DNA of 64,000 nucleotides from Anaspis maculata (lineage: Eukaryota > Arthropoda > Insecta > Coleoptera > Scraptiidae), in contig OX421963.1 of NCBI GenBank assembly GCA_949128115.1, positions 59,205,306 to 59,269,305 of the forward strand, given 5' to 3'. Within the stretch, counting starts at the first letter, position 1, and each line of letters starts with the position of its first letter. Under the pieces are notes generated by a model. The model made no database searches. It was not told the DNA's origin and saw only the letters and a list, made by a program, of their open reading frames with translations. The translations under genes and the position numbers were made by a program. Positions 57,029 through 64,000 of the stretch are shown one piece after another.

Positions 57029-57835
57029 AAACACAATTCAATGACATTTAGGAACTGTTGACCTTCGAGGGTGGGTTAGTGTCCTTTATTTGTTGTAAAT
57101 TTGAAAAATAAGCGGCAGTGTCGGTGCCAGGTACGGCTCTGTTGTATCTACTATCAAGCAACAGAGATAACCTCTTCTGGCCTCGTAAGATAAGACAGCT
57201 GATGAAATTAATTCAATCAGTGCAATTCTTGTTGACACGGGTTTTTTTAGTTAGAGAGGTCTGGGTCCCAGTTTTCTATTTTTGTTGCATTTTGGGACTT
57301 AGTTTCGCTAGATACCAGCTTCAAACATAGGTACAAGTAAATAGTCAGTCATAGTATGAGCGAGAATTTAGAGTCAAATATAGGTCAAAACTTACTCGAG
57401 GAATTTACGGCAAAGATTTTTCAACAAAGCACAAACACAAAATCAGACTCACCCAAAAATAGTATATCATATACCAATGTTGTGAAAAAGGCTATTATAG
57501 CTGAGGCGTCAATACGAGCTCGCAAGCTCGTCGTGCTCCAAAACCAGTTGTGTGACAATATTATATGTCTTATTAAACTCGAATATTAATACCCTGTTAT
57601 TTGAGAATGTTCGACTGAAAACCATATAAAATGGGTTGGTTAAGAAAAAAACAGTTTAATAAAATTCTTCCGGTTCTACTGTTTTCCTTGTAACAATCAA
57701 GCTAGTAGATATTAACCTGAAGCCTGAAGTAGATAGACATGTTTCAAAATAACAAAAAACTTCGATAAGCTAGAAGTATACGTCAATTTGTGCACGCATA
57801 TACCCTGTAGGTGTCCCAGCCAAAACATCGCAGAC

Positions 57836-57837
<2 letters not shown>
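57029..57837. other. Probable intron/upstream region of the LRR gene
   Basis: Contains a 77-codon plus-strand frame (57356-57589) of unknown content, with Asn, Ser and Lys-rich composition. It resembles ORF1 N-terminal sequences of LINEs in being polar and containing SYTNVVKKA, but this is too weak to call. No clear first exon of the LRR gene was seen. Confidence 0.35.

Positions 57838-57901
<64 letters not shown>
57838..57901. repeat. (CAA)n microsatellite, ~20 repeats
   Basis: An uninterrupted CAA/ACA run of about 64 bases. Its purity suggests recent or ongoing slippage. It lies outside any supported coding frame. Confidence 0.95.
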
Positions 57902-58697
57902 GAAAGATCAGCAAACGCACTAACATGACATTATAGTTTCACATGCATTCACTAGTGGATTTAGCACCTCCAGTAAAGAAATCTTATAGACTCTCTTTTT
58001 TTTTTGTATAGCCGTCAGCGGCACATCAACGAAAAGCTCAGGGAAAGAGCTGAGCATCTTTCTTATTATAAACACATTGTTTTGTTCTTATGAATTTCTT
58101 ACTTCTTGTTGTGTAAAACTGGAGAGCTTATATGAACATCAAAATAAAGCTTAATAAATCTCGGACTTTTTGTGAAAAAGGAAATTTTGTTGTCCAGATA
58201 TTTTCTAGGAAAATCGAGCAGGGATATTTTAACTGGGACACCTGTAAGTACCCATGTGCCACCTATGTAGGAAGAAACTTGTAAATCATTCAGAACAATA
58301 ACAGATCAAGGTGAAAAAGTGAATCCATAACAAATTGCACAGTCCATTCCAAATATTTGGATTTTTTTTTTGAAGAACCTATACTCAACATTCGCCCGAC
58401 AATTCCTTTGGAATTTATAATACCTACACGGCCCTTGAATTGAATCCTGCTCTATTAGAATGATAAACCGTTGAAATTTGATTTGGGTGTATGAAAATGT
58501 TCCTAAAAGTCGTGAAATTGGTACCTATTTTAGAGGAATCTCATTAAATGCACTTTGAAGAGTTGTGCAACTGACATTACCAGATGTCAGCAAACCACTT
58601 CAAGGAGGAAACTCAGGTTTTTCCTCGGGTTTTTCTATTCTCGCCATATGAAGACTCGAAAATTCCAGCGGTCGTATAATCTCTGCAAGGCTGCACA
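57902..58697. other. Anonymous DNA, no gene supported
   Basis: AT-rich sequence without a coding or repeat signal that I can support. Confidence 0.4.
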
Positions 58698-58699
58698 TA

Positions 58700-59776
58700 C
58701 AGGGTGGCCCAACGAAAACAGAACAGAGGGGTTCAGGCATTTCACCTCATTTTTTTCAAAAAAGCTCGAACAGGTCGATTTTTATATTGAGGGGGACATC
58801 TGAAACATACATTGGCGGATTTCTATCTTCAGCCCCCTCACCCCCACCCGCCCAAACTTCGAAGTTTCAAATGACACCACCCACTTTGCGATACATCAAA
58901 TTGAAGAGAATTAAATTCTCTTTCTGAAAAAATATTTCTATTATTTTCAACCCCACCCCCCTTCTTCTTAAAATTGTCAGAGTTTCCAATGTAATATTTT
59001 TGATCTCTTAATTCTCTTTAGTACAGTCAACGTCATCCTGCACAGCATCGAGGAAGAAGATTTTCTGTGTAAAAAGTGCCACCCAAATTCACCCTTTCAC
59101 TCCCCCACCTCAACTTCAAAATCTAAAATGACACTACCTACTTTGTGACACATCAAATCGAAGGGAATTGAATTCGCTTCCTGAATAAAATATTTTGAGA
59201 ATTTTCAAAAAGCCCCCTTTCCCCCTAAAATACTCCGAATGTTCAATTTATCAGGAGAGGGGTTGAAAATTCCAAAAAAATTGTTCCCAGAAAGAGAAAT
59301 CAATTTCCTTTAATTCGATGTATCACAAAGTAGGTGGTATCTGTTGAGTTTTGAAATTGGGGTGGGGGAGAGAAAAGGGGTGAATTTGGGTAACACTTTT
59401 CTCCACCGAAAATTTCCTCCTTAGATGCTATTTAGGATGACGTTGATTAAATTGAAGAGAATTGAGGGGTCGAGGATATAAAATGGGACAGTCAGAGAAA
59501 TTTAGGAAGATGGGGGGTGGGGTTGAAAGTTTTGAAAATATTTTTTTCAGAAAAGGAATTTGATTCTCTTTGATTTAATGTATCGCAAAGTAGATGATGT
59601 CATCTGAAATTCCAAAGTTGAGGTGGGTAGGGGTGAGGGGGCTGAAGATAGAAATTTGCCAATGTATGTTTCAGATGTCCCCCTCGATATAAAAATCGAC
59701 CTGTCTGAGCTTTTTTCCAAAAAATCATGTGAAATGCCCGAAACCCCCTCTGTTCTGTTTTCGTTGGGCCACCCTG
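58700..59776. mobile_element. TA-flanked foldback, CAGGGTGGCCC termini
   Basis: CAGGGTGGCCCAACGAAAAC and its reverse complement are the ends, between TA at 58698-58699 and 59777-59778. Arms of about 230 bp are well matched (CATCTGAAACATACATTGG and mirror). The interior consists of several degenerate, alternately oriented copies of a C- or G-rich block next to GATACATCAAATTGAAGAGA-like words. Non-coding. A further orphan end, TACAGGGTGTTCACGCG, follows at about 59816. Confidence 0.8.
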
Positions 59777-59778
59777 TA

Positions 59779-60428
59779 TAAATCACAGCATATCACATCC
59801 GAGGATGGATGCAGGTACAGGGTGTTCACGCGAGACGGATACCCCCCTCCCATAAAAAAACGTTTTTTTTCTTCCCCATTTTTTCGAAACACCTTGTGAT
59901 ATTTTATTAGTCATTTTATGTCATTCCATTCATTAAAAAGTGAAATAAAATACTTTGGACATATTTGAATTATGAAATGAATCCATACCCGTATTTTGTT
60001 GTCAATCTTGGAAAAAGTCTGAAAATTTTCAGAAATCTTATGAATTTTTGTAATTAGGATAACAATGTTCATCGACATCACGTGGTCAACCTTCAATCGG
60101 TAAACACATGTGTCGTCCTCGAGTTCCAGAATTTCGCGAGTTTTAGTGGCTACATACTGGTTTTCTCGGTTTTTTCTGTGACCAATCGACGTCCTAGGAT
60201 CCCATGCTGTCATCCTGTGCCAGGAATTCTGCAAAGCGCGCCAAACTTGATCAGATTAGCTATATTAATGATTAACATTTAATAATTTTGCGAATAAGCC
60301 ATATCGCACCAACAAAAACCAAGTGCGATAACAAGGTGTGAAATCAGCTGGGCACGTATGAGCCCAAACTACACGGTAAACAGACAAATAATTATAGATC
60401 CTGTTGTTTTCTGACTACAGAGACAACA
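59779..60428. other. Anonymous DNA; orphan foldback end at its left
   Basis: Apart from the TACAGGGTG motif near 59816 I see nothing. The 107-codon minus-strand frame at 59911-60234 is not recognisable. Confidence 0.4.
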
Positions 60429-60719
60429 TGGAATCGAATCTAACCGAACCTTTACCCTCTTAACAGCCAAGCCAAATTGCTGCCGCTCAAAAATTTTACT
60501 CTTAGCAAAAACTCGCCCGAGTGTTAACTTTCCAAAAAAAGATCAAGCGAATCAAGCGAAGATCAAAAGAATTGTTTTTGGATTTTGGAAATGCCAATGG
60601 GCTCAAATCAAAGTACATCCTTGTAGCTTTCGAAAGAGACCAAAATGGTAAGAATCCATCAGAGAATAATCCACAGAGGGATTGATTCCGCAACGCTTAT
60701 TTTACCAATTCAACTCCGT

Positions 60720-63010
60720 CCTTGATGTAGACGAAAGATTGAAGCGCGACGATCACATTAGGGCCATATAGTACAGGAAAGATAGATTTCAACCTCGGAA
60801 AAAATATGGACGTCCTGAAAATTTGATATTCTGTTCGGAACTGAGTGCTCTACAACATATCCAAAATCGCCAAAAATCGCACCTGGGGGTTTGGAGTTCT
60901 TGGAGGGGGGGTAAAAAATTGCTGGTAAAAGTGGAGGGGATGGAACCCGTCAACCCATTGGATGCGAATACATTATAGTTCGACGTATCATATCTCATTG
61001 ATACCATTTTGGCACAAAAAGTGTCCATCATTGTTGAAGGGGAGTAGTGGGGGGGCGAAGCTCTGCTAGGTGGTCCATTTTGTTTTTATGGCCATGTAGA
61101 ACCGATCATGACAAGTTTGGTATCTTTTCCGACTAAATTCAATCACTTGAGCTCGTATCCGATGTGTAAATTTGGATGAAGACAAGTTTGAACAAGTTAA
61201 CTTGAGAAAACTTATTTTTTTCTTTGACAATTTTCACAAATTTTTTGTTTACTGTTGGAGGTGTTCATTTTAAAAAAAAATTCAGGGATCATTGAATTGA
61301 AGTGTATTCTCCACAAAAATCATCCACTCGATGTATAATTTTGTGTATCGAGTTTGAAAAATCGATCTGAACTTGAGCCGGCGCGGCGCGTCGTCTACTA
61401 CTGACCAGAACACTACAGCATGCACCTTTAAATGAAAACCCTTCAAACTATTGGAGAAATAACAACTCATCTTCGAAAATTGGGGGATTTGTGGAGAATT
61501 GAATTCCCTATAACACAAACAAAATCGCCATGAATCGAACTGCAGGGTTTTCAGTTATTTAAGGGGAGAGGTAACAGTTCATAGAATATGAATCTTGCCA
61601 AAATGTTATCTTCCTCCTCGAATAACTCAAAATCCTGCATCGCGATTCATGGCGATTTTGTTCATGGTATAGGGAATTCAGTTTTGCACAAATGCTCCAA
61701 TTTTCGAAGATGAGTTGTTATTTCTCCAATAGTTTGAGGTGTTTCCATTAAAAGGTGCATGCTGTAGTGTTCTGGTCAGTAGTAGACGACGCGCCGCGCC
61801 GGCTCAAGTTCAAATCGATTTTTTAAACTCGAGAAACAAAATTATACATCGAGTGGATGATTTTTGTGAAGAATACACTTCAATTCAATGGTCCCTGAAA
61901 TTTTTTTTTAAAATGAACACCTCCAACAGTAAACAAAAAATTCGTGAAAATTGTCAAAGAAAAAACAAGTTTTTTCAAGTTAACTTGTTCAAACTTGTTT
62001 TCATCCGAATTTACACATCGGATACGAGCTCAGGTGATTGAATTTAGTCGGAAAAGATACCAAACTTGTCGTGATCGGTTCTACATGGCCATAAAAACAA
62101 AATGGACCACCTAGCAGAGCTTCGCCCCCCCACTACTCCCCTTCAACAATGATATACACTTTTTGTGCCAAAATGGTATCAATGGGATATGATACGTCGA
62201 ACTATAATGTATTCGCATCCAATGGGTTGACGGGCTCCATCCCCTCCATTTTCACCAGCAATTTTCTACCCCCCCTCCAATAACTCAAAACCCCCAGGTG
62301 CGATTTTCGGCGATTTTGGATATGTTGTAGAGCACTCAATTCTGAACAAAATATCAAATTTTTATGACGTCCATATTTATTCCGAGGTTTTGCCGATTTT
62401 TTTACTATTTTTCCTGTACTAATAGCCAATTTAGTCGGACCCAAAAACATTCATTTCGCTTCCAGAATTTCGAACAACAGAGTCTGCATTTTTTTTGTCG
62501 AACTCGAAAATTGCCGACGAAATAACAACCCAGCACAAAACAGTAAAAATCGACAACATTGAAATTGGACTACGAAAGCTTATCATTCCTGCCAAAAGGC
62601 TTATAATTTCGAATGCGTACCCGACGATTCCCCAGTTGTTAAAGAAGCCATCAAAGAACTAGGACTAACTCTGATTTCATCAGTCTTTTTTTTGAGAGTG
62701 GGCTTCAAGAGGAAGACTTCGGCCACACATACTGAGCTTTAGGCGCCAGGTATATGTGGCTCCCAATGATACCCTCGAGCTAGCATCATCCATACTTGTT
62801 AACGATGAAAATACAGAACAAAGACTTTTTCTATCCTACGATGAATTTAGATGTTTTTTGTGTGGGGAACCGGGGCACGGCGCTGCCGCCTTCCCACAAA
62901 ATAACGCTTCCTCCCAAAATAAAATCTTCTCACAGAATACACAAAAACTGAACCCAACCACAATAACCACCTCAGCCATAATTGAAAACACCAATAATTT
63001 AAATTTCTGA
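60720..63010 (+). pseudogene. LINE ORF1 relic with CCHC knuckle, interrupted
   Basis: Left of the foldback the frame reads VLDVDERLKRDDHIRAI, right of it ANLVGPKNIHFASRISNN, matching LDVVDNLKLGEYVIPIGKIV of the other LINE copy without a gap. It continues RKLIIPAKRLIISNA and, after frameshifts, SSVFFLRVGFKR. A knuckle-like FRCFLCGEPGHGAAAFPQN follows, in which the last Cys is replaced, so zinc binding is probably lost. It ends at the stop at 63008-63010. Confidence 0.7.
60769..62421. mobile_element. Foldback element, TAG termini, ATA duplication
   Basis: Ends are TAGTACAGGAAA and TTTCCTGTACTA; arms of about 790 bp are highly similar, with the turn near 61590. ATA flanks at 60766-60768 and 62422-62424. 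Deleting the element and one ATA restores LINE ORF1 in frame (HIRAI-ANLVGP), whereas assuming a TA duplication would leave stop codons. High arm identity suggests a fairly recent element. No transposase frame. Confidence 0.85.
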
Positions 63011-63037
63011 TAACTGAAAATAACCCCCCATAATTTG

Positions 63038-63938
63038 TCAGCAAGAAACCCACCTCAAGAGCGATCCTGATCTGAAAGAATATAAATGTTACTCCAAACA
63101 TAGAATTGACAGAGAGAGATCCAGTGGTGGAGTATCTTCTTTCGTCGACCTAAGTTTCACTACTCAAGAAATCGATCTAGACACAAATTTAGAAGCGGTT
63201 GCGTTCTTCATCCAACTGAAAACCAAATTCTCCAATTGTAACATTTATATACCCCCAAACAAAGAGATCTCTCAACAAGAACTTAAGGATCTGTTGAATC
63301 AGATACCTGCGCCATGCATAATCTTGGGAGATTTCAACGCACACAACACGTTATTTGGCTCCGTGTCCACAAATCAAAGAGGACAAGCTATAGAACAGTG
63401 GCTTAACTCTTCCAACCTAATACTTCTAAACACAGGATCGCCTACCAGATTTAACTCATACAATGATAGTTTCAGTGCCCTCGACCTGACAATACGCAGT
63501 CCTACACTTACACCTTACCTTACGTGGGAAACTTACCCCTATCTTTACGGTAGTGATCAATACCCCATCAGAATCCAAAACCACCAACTAAATCTTGAGA
63601 AAGACTCGGTGGTCTACCCTAAATGTAATCTAAAAAACGCCAACTGGTCATAATTTTCCGAAGAAGTGGACTATAGACTTGAATCATTTTCACCTACTGA
63701 CAACGACATCGACCAAACCGTACAAAACTTTTGTAAAATCGTACTTGATTCAGCACATAACCACATAGGCAAACGTTCCTTCATTACAAAAAATTCACAC
63801 CTGTCCCTTGGTGGAACAAAGAATGTGCCTAGGCCATAAAAGCAAGTTAAAATGTCCCCAACAAATTGAAGAGAACAAACTCCGTAGATAATCTCTTGAG
63901 TTTTAAAAGGTTGAGAGCTGAAGTCAAATATGTTGTAA
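63038..63938 (+). pseudogene. LINE endonuclease relic (5' part of ORF2)
   Basis: The frame starts around QQETHLKSDPDLKEYKCYSK, so the catalytic Glu is present, then RERSSGGVSSF, IILGDFNAHN and LDLTIRSP, and YGSDQYPI where the usual His of SDH is Gln. A stop follows at about 63651. Decayed sequence with several stops continues to KYVV at 63938. The ORF2 start and a few N-terminal residues are missing between 63010 and 63038. Apurinic-type endonucleases of this kind nick the target DNA for LINE insertion; with the SDH His lost this one is probably inactive. Confidence 0.75.
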
Positions 63939-64000
63939 TAGTCCGGATGTTAAGGTATAATACCCTTCACTTTTATAACAAGCAATGCCACTTGGCACAC
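63939..64000. mobile_element. Start of a second TAGTCCGG foldback copy
   Basis: TAGTCCGGATGTTAAGG and the following ~45 bp are nearly identical to 4139-4200, and the preceding three bases are TAA as there. The element continues past the window edge. It interrupts the LINE ORF2 relic. Confidence 0.75.

Larger units (their letters stand above)
60429..63938 (+). mobile_element. Decayed RNase-H-type LINE, ORF1 and 5' ORF2
   Basis: This is a plus-strand relative of the LINE at 47113-54250. ORF1 and endonuclease segments align to it by eye over most of their length but with many differences. It is split by the foldback 60769-62421 and cut at 63938 by the start of another foldback whose other end lies outside the window. 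The 5' boundary is uncertain; an ATG at 60429 is only a possible ORF1 start. Confidence 0.7.

Noticed and set aside
57014..57034. GTG at 57034 as start of the LRR protein
   Set aside because: Those codons are the pyrimidine tract of the splice acceptor; GTG starts are not expected for a nuclear insect gene.

Overview
The window reads as nuclear DNA of an arthropod, most likely an insect. It is AT-rich, has spliced gene structure, LINEs of the Jockey and RNase-H (I/Nimb-like) types, and dense non-autonomous DNA elements. I cannot fix the species from sequence alone. There is one convincing host gene: a leucine-rich-repeat (LRR) transmembrane protein, whose main coding exon is on the minus strand at 55493-57013. 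Almost everything else I can support is mobile DNA in layers, so the window looks like a gene-poor, repeat-rich interval.

Layout. 1-2.3 kb: one small hairpin element (1829-1964). 2.3-8.8 kb: a nested palindrome holding a 3.8 kb foldback (4139-7898) that itself holds a Helentron-like (HINE/DINE-1-type) element. 9.2-11.4 kb: two further inverted-repeat units. 12-14.2 kb: a second HINE copy with ~265 bp internal tandem repeats. 14.2-21.5 kb: mostly featureless, with small hairpin/MITE copies, a foldback (18680-19258) and a textbook hAT MITE (19319-19670, perfect 8 bp duplication). 21.5-22.0 kb: a LINE reverse-transcriptase tail. 23.9-24.4 kb: a GC-rich degenerate minisatellite with alternating long and short units. 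25.4-26.7 kb: a TA-flanked MITE and duplicated palindromic modules. 27.1-31.1 kb: a ~116 bp minisatellite split by a foldback (27230-27906) and by a 5'-truncated Jockey-type LINE (28289-30829). 31.7-32.4 kb: a second hAT-type element with perfect 8 bp TSD. 32.6-33.1 kb: a CpG-rich patch. 34.0-35.8 kb: one foldback inserted inside another, both flanked by TA. 36-41 kb: MITEs and anonymous DNA. 41.5-44.4 kb: a third HINE copy with a TA-flanked foldback inserted in it. 45.6-46.0 kb: an inverted gene-like remnant. 46.5-54 kb: two RNase-H LINEs with their 3' ends facing each other; the larger carries a 1.5 kb foldback in ORF2. 55.5-57 kb: the LRR gene. 57.8 kb: a CAA microsatellite. 58.7-59.8 kb: a TA-flanked foldback. 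60.4-64 kb: a third, decayed LINE of the same broad family, split by one foldback and cut at the window edge by the start of another.

Main observation. Several foldback elements have terminal inverted repeats starting 5'-TAG and lie between 3 bp target duplications (TCT, TCC, TAA, TAA, ATA). Three of these insertions lie in LINE open reading frames or in an array with a readable consensus, so the empty site can be read independently and confirms the 3 bp duplication. A second group starts CAGGG or CCGGGTG and lies between TA dinucleotides. A third group is HINE-like, with a (GTCY)n microsatellite, 11 bp subterminal inverted repeats and a conserved 3' stem-loop module seen five times. No transposase or helicase gene was found, so all these DNA elements are non-autonomous here.
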